Of a stretch of 64,000 bases of DNA, positions 57,001 to 64,000 are shown piece after piece. A program made the translations under genes and the position numbers. Source of the stretch: Mucilaginibacter terrae. Lineage in GTDB: Bacteria > Bacteroidota > Bacteroidia > Sphingobacteriales > Sphingobacteriaceae. Every line of letters begins with the position of its first letter. Within the stretch, counting starts at the first letter, position 1. Where the stretch lies: NCBI RefSeq assembly GCF_031951985.1, contig NZ_JAVLVU010000001.1, positions 5,084,001 to 5,148,000 of the forward strand, read 5' to 3'. The notes beneath the pieces are model-generated. The model was not told the DNA's origin, did no database searches, and worked only from the letters and a program-made list of their open reading frames with translations.

Positions 57001-57225
57001 GGCTATGTCGCCTTCCGCACCGTTCGCCCATTCCGGCACCTTTGGGAAAATATCGAATAAGTATTTGCCGGTGATTTCTTCGCGGCTTTTACCGGTAAGT
57101 TTCAAATAATCATCGCTGGCCGTAAGTATATAAAGCGCCGGTGAAAGCACCATGCAGCAGGTGGGAAGAGTTTCGAATACGCGCAAAGCAACAGGCGGCA
57201 GAGCCGGATTGCTGTTTGTTTTCAT
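54067..57225 (-). CDS. Multi-PAS sensor histidine kinase
   Basis: 1052 residues, no membrane helix, so probably cytoplasmic. About five PAS domains (around 18-130, 160-285, 405-525, 535-650, 695-815) are separated by coiled coils; the coil at about 290-400 is built of repeated NEEL heptads (AANEEMAATNEELKQAQDE). The dimerisation domain has phospho-acceptor His835 in TSHELKTPL, and the ATPase domain has the N box NLINNAVKYSPKG, then DQGLGI and GFGIGLYLSSEI. It senses an unknown signal, perhaps redox, light or small molecules. The response regulator gene starts 129 bases away in the opposite direction and is its likely partner, as the kinase carries no receiver. Confidence 0.93.
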   Translation of the reverse strand: MKTNSNPALPPVALRVFETLPTCCMVLSPALYILTASDDYLKLTGKSREEITGKYLFDIFPKVPEWANGAEGDIAASLEKVLATGIAHRMPVARFDVPDHSNSSNLKETHWDTVHKPVLDADGNIVYIIHETRNVSAQVIDNNILRVSVDQERNKKIYAENLSHQMEMLFHSVPAQIAIISGPDMVYSYINPQYQRELFPNREVMGMPLLAAVPEIADKPIWHTLKNVYSTGEPYINTEICVPLASENGGQLSDHYFNVVYQPLRNEHGEVNAILSFKYDVTEHVTARKMLEISAQEAGLLNARLQQAFEKLQAGNEELTAANEEMAATNEELKQAQDELALLNENLEEKVRERTNKLLESEREQQALNEELTAMNEELSATNEELSISQRSLQEIVNQLGISEQKIRSLVESAPFPIAVYTGREMCIEMVNQALIDTWNRGSDLIGRTYSEVLPELAGTGVYEALAEVYRTGVAYHARNNQVDLMIDGALKPFYFNYDFTPLFDDKGNVYGVMNTAADVTDLVTAKLQAEQSQKSLFNIIMRSPVSKGILMGPDHIVDVANDRIIELWGKPRQALMKKPIFDGLPEAKGQGIEELLKRVYTTGETIEANERPVKLLRNNRLETLYLNFVYQPYRDAYNNIIGVIVNAIDLTAQVKAREEVQQLNEELAATNEELQSANDQQTVINENLAMLNAALKISQDDLQLAVEAAGLGTWDLNPQTGKLAGNEITKSWFGFDPDEDIELSKAIAAIAEPERAAVAKSIEDAVSYASGGNYDIHYTILNPLDERPRVVRAKGKAIFDDRHRATRLSGVLFDVTEQKKDEQRKNDFIGITSHELKTPLTSLKALIQVTAIKLKNSGDPFLQDAITKSGLQVKKMEAMINSFLNVSRLESGKMVLEKSLFDLSELLGDVIGEAELTMSGSRIRFEKCGQVMLEADKDKIESVITNLINNAVKYSPKGTPISVHCEHIADKVRVSVQDQGLGINEEDQKRIFDRYYRVESMLAKHISGFGIGLYLSSEIIQLHGGLIAVKSEVGKGSTFWFELPDVASFKQ

Positions 57226-57354
57226 AAATGTGTAGACTGTAGATGTAAATCAATACAAAAATAAGTAAAAAACAAAAAAACTCTACCGGTATATTAGTAA
57301 GTAAAAAAATTAATGATTTATGTATTTTTGCAGGCTTTCCCTAATTAAATATTG

Positions 57355-57738
57355 ATGAAAAAAAATAAAGTGTTGCTGGTGGAAGATAATGACGAGATCA
57401 GCTCGATTGTAAGTTGGTTACTGGAAGAGGAGGGTTACGCTGTTAATTCCACAACTCACCTGCCGGCAAAGCAACTTGCCGCATTTGAGCCAGACCTTAT
57501 CGTACTTGACGAATGGCTTGCCGATATCGGTGGGCATATGCTATGCAAAGAGATCAAGGCCATGGCCGAGCTGGCACATGTACCGGTCATTATATTTTCC
57601 ACAGCTACTGATATTGAAGAACTGATGGCAAGTTGCGGAGCCGACGGCTTTGTGCGTAAACCATTTGACCTGCAAGAATTGACCCGTGAGGTAGGCCGAT
57701 TGTTGAATCCTCATAAAATTTCCGCCTCTTATAATTGA
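57355..57738 (+). CDS. Single-domain response regulator
   Basis: 127 residues from the ATG at 57355; a TTG three bases earlier is less likely. The receiver fold has the acidic pair in LLVEDND near 9-12, phospho-acceptor Asp52 in LIVLDEWLAD, Ser/Thr in IFSTAT and Lys in VRKPFD. The residues after Asp52 (Glu-Trp) differ from the common MMP/MLP pattern. No output domain follows, so it acts by protein contact or phosphotransfer. It is divergent from the multi-PAS kinase gene, which lacks its own receiver; the two are probably one signalling unit. Confidence 0.9.
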   Translation: MKKNKVLLVEDNDEISSIVSWLLEEEGYAVNSTTHLPAKQLAAFEPDLIVLDEWLADIGGHMLCKEIKAMAELAHVPVIIFSTATDIEELMASCGADGFVRKPFDLQELTREVGRLLNPHKISASYN

Positions 57739-57843
57739 GAATCACATACGTTTGCAATTCACTCAAACTGCTCAACCGCTTGTGTAAACTATTCGATAAG
57801 CTATCCCCGAAGAAATCGTTAAAATGTATAAATCACTTAAGTG

Positions 57844-58181
57844 TTAATCATTGTTATGCTTAATGGAAAACGATGCGATTACACGATCTAATACTGTTTT
57901 AAAGTTACCGTTATAGCTACCTTTTACATTATTGTTGATCATGACTACTGTTGTGGTTTCTATCGTTTTTCCCTTTACAACGGATTGGTATCCTTTTCCT
58001 AATATCATTGAACGTTCCGCCAAAGGTATGCTGAGCTGCTTAGCCGGTATTTGTTGTTATTGTCCGGTTCATTAACCTGTTTTTCCAGCACTACCGGATG
58101 CTGAGGGTATTTCTTGAAGATGTATTTATTGACAGCTTTGGATGTCGCTTCAGTTCCGAATTCAATAATTATTCCCACCAT
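57844..58181 (-). pseudogene. Small gene of unknown function broken by a frameshift
   Basis: From ATG at 58181 the frame runs 58 codons to a stop at 58007-58005 (MVGIIIEFGTEATSKAVNKY...). A second frame continues to TAA at 57846-57844 (IPAKQLSIPLAERSMILGKG then GYQSVVKGKTIETTTVVMIN). Both parts have protein-like composition, and a one-base shift at the AAC/TTG triplet repeat near 58048-58058 would join them into about 112 residues. No family recognised and no signal peptide. Could be a real frameshift or a sequencing error. Confidence 0.5.
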
Positions 58182-58514
58182 TTTTTTTCTTTAACCGAGT
58201 TAAGATTCCATAGTCTGTCAAGCTTAACTTCAAATCTTCCAGTGTGTTGATTATCAAGAATTGAATAACTGAAACCGGAAGACTTAATTTACATTAAAGT
58301 CATGCGATTTTAGCAGCAACAAGATTTCCTCCGTCGACATGAAATTGATGGTCCAGGTGATCCCAAAATCAGGTTTAATCTTGGTTAACATTACACATGG
58401 CATAATATCAGCGATACTCAAGCCAGGTCGCCGTCTAAGATATTATTACAATTTGATCTAATAAATAATAGCCTCTCTTTACTAATGCAGCAAAAATGGA
58501 TGACAAAATTTTAA
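58182..58514. other. Intergenic stretch with one tiny open frame
   Basis: 333 bases. A 39-codon frame on the minus strand (58403-58284, MPCVMLTKIKPDFGIT...) has a plausible composition but no family match and no neighbours supporting it. Nothing else seen. Confidence 0.35.
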
Positions 58515-59420
58515 TCATTCAGTCTCCTTAGATGTAGTTTTGAAAGAAGCAACCTTATACTGCTCTGGCGAAACCCCCATATATTTTTTAAATACTCTTG
58601 AAAAATAATAAGGGTCATCATACCCCAGTTCAATAGCTACTTCCTTAATTTTTGATTCGTTTGAATAAAGCAACTGGCAGGCCTTTTGCATTTTTATATT
58701 AATGAAATAGTCCATTGGCGGCATTCCGGTCGATTTTCTAAACAGGGTTGAAAAATGAGAGCTTGACATTTTATGGTGAGAAGCCATATCATCAATGGAT
58801 AGTTTTTTATGCAAATTATCACGCATGTGCCTGATGGTTAATGTGGTAAGGTCGGTGCTTTCTTCTTTGGCAACAGGTATATGTTTTTCGGGGAATAAGA
58901 AAGTAGCTACAAAACTGTAAAGACAAAAGCTGGTATTACATAGATTTTCTTTACTGTAACCCAACTCAAGGCTTTGGCACATATCATTCCAAAGCTCAAT
59001 ACCTTTGGCGTTAAATGGTATTGGTACCGGGCCTTTATGCTGATCAATATTTAAAAAGCTGTTAAACGTTTTAAGGTTTTCGCCATTAAAATGTACCCAA
59101 TATATGGTCCATGGGTCTTCGGCATCAGCCCAGTACCTTATACATTGTTCGGTAGCCGGAATTATGGTGTACTGGTTGGCAGTAAGTTGGTATCTTTTAT
59201 CGCCTATTACATAATTGCCTTTGCCATTAAGGCAATAGAACACAATATTATCTTCGCAGCCTTTACGCCATTCGCGGTAATGGCCGTATGCTTTCGGGAA
59301 AAAACCAATATGTGCTACATAGATCTGAAAAAATCCCGGCTCCCTGGTGAAAAATTCTTTATAAACTTTCGGAGGTAAATTGATCAATACCTCTCCTTCA
59401 AAGCCATCCCGTTTTTTCAT
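58515..59420 (-). CDS. AraC-family transcriptional regulator
   Basis: 301 residues. An N-terminal cupin-like sugar-binding domain (about 20-150, KGNYVIGDKRYQLTANQYTI and the WTIYWVHF segment) precedes two helix-turn-helix units at about 195-290 (KLSIDDMASHHKMSSSHFSTLFRK, then IKEVAIELGYDDPYYFSRVFKK). This is the layout of AraC/RhaS-type activators of sugar operons. It is divergent from the SDR, fuconate dehydratase-like and symporter genes with a 396-base gap, so it probably controls them in response to a deoxysugar or its acid. Confidence 0.92.
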   Translation of the reverse strand: MKKRDGFEGEVLINLPPKVYKEFFTREPGFFQIYVAHIGFFPKAYGHYREWRKGCEDNIVFYCLNGKGNYVIGDKRYQLTANQYTIIPATEQCIRYWADAEDPWTIYWVHFNGENLKTFNSFLNIDQHKGPVPIPFNAKGIELWNDMCQSLELGYSKENLCNTSFCLYSFVATFLFPEKHIPVAKEESTDLTTLTIRHMRDNLHKKLSIDDMASHHKMSSSHFSTLFRKSTGMPPMDYFINIKMQKACQLLYSNESKIKEVAIELGYDDPYYFSRVFKKYMGVSPEQYKVASFKTTSKETE

Positions 59421-59816
59421 TGTAATTGGTTAGTATAACTGGTGGTAAATTAAAGCATTTTACATTAAAAGCTTTATATGATAAATATAGATAGTATACT
59501 GCGTTAATAAAAATAGTATTGAAGAGCAATAGGGGATGAATTCATCAACTACTAAATTTTTTATGAAATTTTATAGCAAGAAGAATAATCCATCAAAATC
59601 AAAGTATTAGCTATTAAAATAGCCCCTTGCAGATTTTAATTTTGGAGCAATGGTGCCCACTTACCAATTAACGGGAGCCAGTTATAAATCGCATACCACT
59701 TACTTTTAATGTTAAATACTGTCAGGCGTGTTTTACCTGAATTTGAACCGCTTTTTGCGTTTAAATACAGTTTAATAAACATTGTATGAGTAACGGGCGA
59801 TTTTGAGAACCATTAT
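59421..59816. promoter_or_regulatory. Divergent control region of the deoxysugar operon
   Basis: 396 bases, A+T rich, without a gene. It contains three short elements ATCCATCAA (59588-59596), GAGCAATGG (59645-59653) and TACCAATTA (59662-59670) that recur in the same order near the right edge (63761, 63792 with one change, 63821). Another GAGCAATAG lies at 59524-59532. A five-base inverted repeat TCAGG/CCTGA (59722-59726 and 59736-59740) is a further operator candidate. Function is inferred from position between AraC-type regulator and target operon. Confidence 0.45.
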
Positions 59817-60617
59817 ATGAATACAGATTTATTAGCGGGCAAAGTGGTGCTTTTAACAGGAGGCACCGAAGGTATTGGATTTGAATGCGCAAAAGTATAT
59901 AATGCAGCCGGTGCAAAGGTTTGTATTATTAGCAACAGTCTTCAAAGTTTAAACCAGGCTAAAAACAATTTACATAACCAGGGTATACATTATGTATGTA
60001 CCGATATTTCGGTAGCTGATGAAGTGCAAGCTGCGATAGAGGAAACCATAATGGTTTTTGGTAAAATTGATATTGTTCATAATAATGCCGGCATATCAAA
60101 TCCTTCGAGCACACTTTGCGAAACAACAGATGACGAGTGGAACAGGCTATTTGATGTAAATGTTAAAGGCATCTACCACACTACTAAATACGCTATAGAT
60201 CAGCTTATAAAAAACCGTGGCGTTATTTTAAACACGGGCAGCCTGGTTGGCGAAATAGGGCAGGAGCGCCACGCAGCATACACGGCAACTAAGGGCGCTA
60301 TAAGTGCCTTAACCAAATCTATGGCGCTTGATTACGCAGCCAGCGGCATACGCGTAAATGCGGTAGCACCGGCCGGTGTGTGGACGCCGATGCTACGCAG
60401 TTGGAGTCATCAGCAAATTAATAAGCATGAAATTGAAGATTATTTAGATAACATTCATGCGCTTGGCTATTGCCCCAACAGCGATGTAATTGCAGATGCT
60501 TGTCTTTTTCTTGTTTCAGATCAGGCACGTTTTATCACTGGGTGCGTGCTGCCGGTAACCGGTGGTGCCGAACTGGGCTATCGAAAAATTTTGCAGCCTA
60601 ATCAGGCAAGTGTATAA
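59817..60617 (+). CDS. SDR-family dehydrogenase
   Basis: 266 residues, classical short-chain dehydrogenase. The NAD(P)-binding motif is TGGTEGIG at 14-21, NNAG at 89-92, and the catalytic residues are Ser142, Tyr155 and Lys159 (YTATKG). The end has ITGCVLPVTGGAE. Given the fuconate dehydratase-like gene 31 bases downstream, it probably oxidises L-fucose or a related deoxysugar, or the 2-keto-3-deoxy acid made after dehydration. Which step it does cannot be told from sequence. Start at ATG 59817 is the first in frame after the control region. Confidence 0.93.
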   Translation: MNTDLLAGKVVLLTGGTEGIGFECAKVYNAAGAKVCIISNSLQSLNQAKNNLHNQGIHYVCTDISVADEVQAAIEETIMVFGKIDIVHNNAGISNPSSTLCETTDDEWNRLFDVNVKGIYHTTKYAIDQLIKNRGVILNTGSLVGEIGQERHAAYTATKGAISALTKSMALDYAASGIRVNAVAPAGVWTPMLRSWSHQQINKHEIEDYLDNIHALGYCPNSDVIADACLFLVSDQARFITGCVLPVTGGAELGYRKILQPNQASV

Positions 60618-60648
60618 TAATCCTATTTAAAATCAGAACATATTTTTC

Positions 60649-61875
60649 ATGATAAAAAAGATAGTCATCGATGATAAAAGGTATCGTTTAGATGGTGATG
60701 CCGGAAGTGATGCTGTTCACCGCGATCCTGTTTACTCATATGCAGTCACCCAACTGGTAGATGATAATGGCTATACCGGCACAGGGCTGGCCTTTACTTT
60801 AGGTGTCGGAAACGAGCTGGTATGCCAGGCTGCCAAGTATTATGCCGAGCAATTAGTTGGTAAGGATATTGAAGAATTGATGGCCGATTTTGGAAGCTTT
60901 TTTAATAAGCTATCTAACGATCAGCAGTTCAGATGGCTGGGGCCGCATAAAGGTGTTGTTCAACTTGCATTGGCATCGGTAACAAATGCTTGTTATGATT
61001 TATGGGCAAAACGCAGAGGCGTTCCGTTGTGGAAATTACTTACCGGTTTATCACCTGAGCAAGTTGTGGCCACACTTGATCTTACTTATCTCGAAGATGA
61101 ACTCACCAGGGCCGAAGCTGTGGATCTCCTCACAACCATGCAGAAAGGTGCCGACAGCCGGAAAAGTATTTTGAAAACAGGGTACCCCGGCTATGATACA
61201 TCAGTAGGGTGGTTTAATTACAGCGATGAAAAAGTGCGCGACAATTGTAAGAAAGCGGTGGATGCAGGGTTTACAGCATTAAAGCTTAAGGTAGGTTCTG
61301 AAGATTTTGAGCGCGATATACGCCGGGCCAACCTGGTGCGCGAGGTTGCAGGTGATGAGGTAAAAGTAATGCTTGATGCCAACCAGCAATGGAATTTACC
61401 ACAAGCCACTTATATTTGTAAGCAGCTTACAAATATGAATCCGTATTGGATTGAAGAACCAACTCACCCTGACGATGTTATAGCACATCAGATACTTGCA
61501 AAAACCATTGCACCTGTAAAACTTGCCCTGGGCGAACATGTGCCTAACAAAATTATTTTCAAAAATTATCTGCAGGCCAAAGCAGCATCATTTATCCAGG
61601 TAGATGCCGTACGGGTTGGTGGGGTAAGTGAGTTTATTACAGTTAGTTTGTTATGTAAAAAGTACGGCATACCCGTGGTACCTCATGTGGGCGATATGGG
61701 GCAAATTCACCAACACCTGGTTTTGTTTAATCATATATCGATGGGGCATGAGGCCTTATTTCTGGAGCATATACCACATTTGAAAAAATATTTCCTTCAT
61801 CCGGCAAATGTGGTAAACGGCGTATACCAAACGCCTGTGGAGCCAGGCAGCAGCAGCGATTTGTTGCCATCTTAA
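60649..61875 (+). CDS. L-fuconate dehydratase-like enzyme (enolase superfamily)
   Basis: 408 residues, slightly short of typical L-fuconate dehydratases (about 430-440). Enolase-superfamily residues are all present: KxK with Lys212 and Lys214 (LKLKVG), metal ligands Asp243 (MLDANQQWN), Glu269 (WIEEPTHPDD) and Glu296 (LGEHVPN), and His346 in VPHVGDMGQIHQH. The sequence GLAFTLGVGNELV and RWLGPHKGVVQLA are typical for the L-fuconate dehydratase branch. It would remove water from L-fuconate (or a related 6-deoxy sugar acid) to give 2-keto-3-deoxy-L-fuconate. Cotranscribed with the SDR gene before and symporter gene after (22 bases). Confidence 0.92.
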   Translation: MIKKIVIDDKRYRLDGDAGSDAVHRDPVYSYAVTQLVDDNGYTGTGLAFTLGVGNELVCQAAKYYAEQLVGKDIEELMADFGSFFNKLSNDQQFRWLGPHKGVVQLALASVTNACYDLWAKRRGVPLWKLLTGLSPEQVVATLDLTYLEDELTRAEAVDLLTTMQKGADSRKSILKTGYPGYDTSVGWFNYSDEKVRDNCKKAVDAGFTALKLKVGSEDFERDIRRANLVREVAGDEVKVMLDANQQWNLPQATYICKQLTNMNPYWIEEPTHPDDVIAHQILAKTIAPVKLALGEHVPNKIIFKNYLQAKAASFIQVDAVRVGGVSEFITVSLLCKKYGIPVVPHVGDMGQIHQHLVLFNHISMGHEALFLEHIPHLKKYFLHPANVVNGVYQTPVEPGSSSDLLPS

Positions 61876-61897
61876 AAGCATTAGCATATCAAGCAAC

Positions 61898-63547
61898 ATG
61901 ATAAACAGCATCGACGGTGTAATAAGCTTAATATATATTATCGCCATATTTATAATTGGTCTGTGGGCGGGCATCAGGCACAAAGCCAAAAGTAACGGAA
62001 GCTCCGCTAATGAATATTTTTTAGCTGGCAAAACCCTGCGCTGGCCTATGATTGGTTTGGCGCTATTTGCTACCAATATTTCATGTATACATTTGGTGAG
62101 TTTGGCTCAGAGCGGGTTTGACTCTGGATTGCTTAACGGCAATTTCGAATGGATGGCTTCGTTTACGCTGATTTTGCTGGCAGTATTTTTTGTTCCATTC
62201 TATCTCAAATCAGGCGTATCCACGCTGCCCGATTTTTTAGAAAAAAGATATGACCGCGCCAGTCGCGATTGGTTGGCAATTGTATCGGTTGCTTCGGCCA
62301 TAATAATACATATTGCCTTTTCGTTATTGGCCGGGGGGATTGTGTTGCAAACGCTTTTAGGGATTAATATGTATTATAGCGTTATTGCTATCGCCATCAT
62401 CACTGCTGTTTACACTATAGTTGGCGGATTAACTGCCGTAGTGGTTACAGAATCCATACAAACGGTGGTGCTGCTCGCCGGCGCTATAATTATGAGTTTG
62501 GTTGCTTACAACAAAATGGGTGGTTGGCAACCCATGGTAAACGTGCTCGAGCAAACCAACCAGTTGCAAAAACTGTCAATGATGCGCCCTCACGGCGATG
62601 CAAGTGGCTTGCCGTGGTATGCCGTGTTTTTGGGCTATCCTATATTAGGTATTTGGTATTGGTGTGCCGATCAAACTATTGTACAAAGAGTTTTAGGCGC
62701 TAAAGACGAAAATCATGGCCGTGCAGGCTCACTGTTTTGCGGTTTCATGAAAATTTTGCCGGTGTTTATTTTTGTTATGCCCGGTTTATTTGCCTGGACC
62801 TTGTATAAAACCGGACAGCTAAATATTGATAGTTTAAAGGTAATACACGAGGGCAAAGAAACAATTAACAGCAAAGGAATATACACCCTGATGATCTTAC
62901 AGCTTGTGCCCAAGGGACTGGCCGGTATACTTGTGGCTGCGTTATTGTCGGGTTTAATGAGCCAGATATCTGGGGCTTTAAACTCCATATCAACTTTGGT
63001 AAGTTATGATATGTATAAACGCTGGCGCCCTCAGGCTACTGATGATTCATTAGTGAAAGTGGGAAAGATAGCTGCCGGTGCTTCACTGGTTTTTTCATTA
63101 TTGCTCTTGCCGCTTCTCAACCGGTACGAAAGTATTTTTAACGGATTGAATGATATTATTGCGCACATTGCTCCGCCCATTACCTGCGTTTTTTTACTCG
63201 GGGTGTTTTGGAAAGGGGCATCCGCTCAATCGGCAAAACTTACACTATACCTGGGTTCGGCCTTGGGCGTGTTGGTTTTTATAACCGGAAAGGTTTTTCC
63301 GGCATCGCTTATAGGTCAAATACCATTTATGGTAATGGCGTTCTATTTATTTTGCGTTTGTGTGGCCATTCAGGTTGTTACGGCAAAGCTTTACCCTGTA
63401 GTTTATAGTCCGCAAAGCGAGGTGCTGTATTGGCAATCGCCATTTGAAGCGCTTAAATCTCCGGGATGGAAAGGTATAGGCAATTACAAGTTTTTGTCGG
63501 TTATGCTTATCGTTATCATGTCGGTTCTATTCTGGATATTCCGGTAA
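61898..63547 (+). CDS. Sodium:solute symporter (SSS family)
   Basis: 549 residues with about 13-14 transmembrane helices spread over the whole length; the first begins near residue 7 (GVISLIYIIAIFIIGLWAGI). The segment WGAG-like ANEYFLAGKTLRWPMIGLALFATNIS near 35-60 and GLMSQISGALNSISTLVSYDMYKRW near 350-375 are typical of SglT-like sugar symporters. It probably imports the deoxysugar or sugar acid that the two upstream enzymes convert, driven by sodium. Last gene of the operon; no terminator recognised. Confidence 0.93.
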   Translation: MINSIDGVISLIYIIAIFIIGLWAGIRHKAKSNGSSANEYFLAGKTLRWPMIGLALFATNISCIHLVSLAQSGFDSGLLNGNFEWMASFTLILLAVFFVPFYLKSGVSTLPDFLEKRYDRASRDWLAIVSVASAIIIHIAFSLLAGGIVLQTLLGINMYYSVIAIAIITAVYTIVGGLTAVVVTESIQTVVLLAGAIIMSLVAYNKMGGWQPMVNVLEQTNQLQKLSMMRPHGDASGLPWYAVFLGYPILGIWYWCADQTIVQRVLGAKDENHGRAGSLFCGFMKILPVFIFVMPGLFAWTLYKTGQLNIDSLKVIHEGKETINSKGIYTLMILQLVPKGLAGILVAALLSGLMSQISGALNSISTLVSYDMYKRWRPQATDDSLVKVGKIAAGASLVFSLLLLPLLNRYESIFNGLNDIIAHIAPPITCVFLLGVFWKGASAQSAKLTLYLGSALGVLVFITGKVFPASLIGQIPFMVMAFYLFCVCVAIQVVTAKLYPVVYSPQSEVLYWQSPFEALKSPGWKGIGNYKFLSVMLIVIMSVLFWIFR

Positions 63548-64000
63548 GTATTTTCAATCAACTCTCCAATATATTTATCAAATAAGGAGCCTTACAGGTC
63601 CTGAATTAATCGTTAGGTAAATTGCTTTAATGGTTGGTTTATTTAGTAGTAAAATACATGCTATTTTTAATTATAGAAAGCACTTGCCCGTGTGATGTTG
63701 CTTTTTTACTATCCACGGATGGATTGTTCTTATAGCGCTTGTGTTTAAAATAGTAGAATTATCCATCAACTTTGGTGATTAATCCATTTTTGAGCAATAG
63801 ATTACTCTCTAAATTTAGGGTACCAATTATAAACAAACATAAAATTATGAAAGTAAACATTTACGCTTACCAGGTAAGTTCCATGTACGCTATTTTAGCC
63901 TCAACATCCTGAGCATTAGCAAAATCCTAATCAGTTTTTCCAAAAAAAAGTAAGGTGACTTGATCATCTTAAAGCTTATTTAAACAGCAGTATTACTGCG
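63548..64000. other. Control region and start of an unresolved gene at the right edge
   Basis: 453 bases. The three elements ATCCATCAA (63761-63769), GAGCAATAG (63792-63800) and TACCAATTA (63821-63829) match those upstream of the deoxysugar operon in order. An ATG at 63847 begins a frame of only 21 codons (MKVNIYAYQVSSMYAILAST...), ending at TGA 63910-63912. This may be the remnant or mis-sequenced start of a SusC-like gene, or only a leader peptide. Nothing else recognised before the window ends. Confidence 0.4.

Noticed and set aside
1..64000. CRISPR array, tRNA/rRNA genes, intact insertion sequences or prophage
   Set aside because: No regular spaced repeats, no tRNA-like cloverleaf or rRNA sequence, and no transposase, integrase or terminal inverted repeats were recognised on either strand.

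Overview
The window looks like a chromosome segment of a soil- or plant-associated member of the Bacteroidota, most likely family Sphingobacteriaceae (Mucilaginibacter/Pedobacter-like). The evidence is four SusC/SusD outer-membrane pairs, two FecI-type sigma / FecR anti-sigma pairs, a one-protein hybrid two-component regulator, lipoprotein signals of the Bacteroidota type, and an almost complete lack of Shine-Dalgarno sites. The genus is inferred from gene style only. I saw no rRNA, tRNA, CRISPR array, intact insertion sequence or prophage.

Layout. (1) 1-11444, plus strand: a sigma factor (5' end outside the window), FecR, STN-type SusC, SusD, a metzincin-type zinc metalloprotease lipoprotein and a TlpA-like thioredoxin, closed by a terminator; then a secreted amidohydrolase. 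This reads as a protein or peptide scavenging locus. (2) 12028-19977, plus strand: a compact pentose phosphate cluster (tkt, rpiB, tal, a HAD phosphatase, gnd, zwf, pgl) closed by a strong terminator. Only ribulose-5-phosphate 3-epimerase is absent. (3) 20221-23233, minus strand: a flavin monooxygenase, an MFS exporter broken by a one-base frameshift, and a Crp/Fnr-family regulator. (4) 23483-31533, minus strand: a second sigma/FecR/STN-SusC/SusD operon ending in a secreted endonuclease/exonuclease/phosphatase-family enzyme. (5) 31693-31978: relic of a retropepsin-like protease. (6) 32190-45016, minus strand: SusC-SusD-SusC-SusD-lipoprotein-GH10 xylanase, the gene order of the xus xylan system, with an intrinsic terminator after the xylanase. 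The divergent 1387-residue hybrid two-component regulator at 46287-50450 is its probable sensor. (7) 50824-58403: a secreted protein of unknown function, a lone superfamily-2 helicase, a large multi-PAS histidine kinase divergent from a single-domain response regulator, and a broken small gene. (8) 58515-63547: an AraC-type regulator divergent from an SDR dehydrogenase, an L-fuconate dehydratase-like enzyme and a sodium:solute symporter, that is, a deoxysugar acid catabolic operon.

How it fits together. Three import systems of the Sus type feed the cell, each with its own trans-envelope signalling: two through STN domain to FecR to sigma factor, one through a periplasmic sensor fused to kinase, receiver and AraC output. 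Xylan-derived xylose would enter the pentose phosphate pathway encoded in the middle of the window. Several genes carry apparent one-base indels at short tracts (near 21812, 35018 and 58050); these may be real decay or sequencing errors and should be checked before calling pseudogenes. The least explained items are the protease/TlpA Sus locus, the secreted protein at 50824-52167, the long gene-free leader between the xylan operon and its regulator, and three short sequence elements shared in the same order upstream of the deoxysugar operon and near the right edge.
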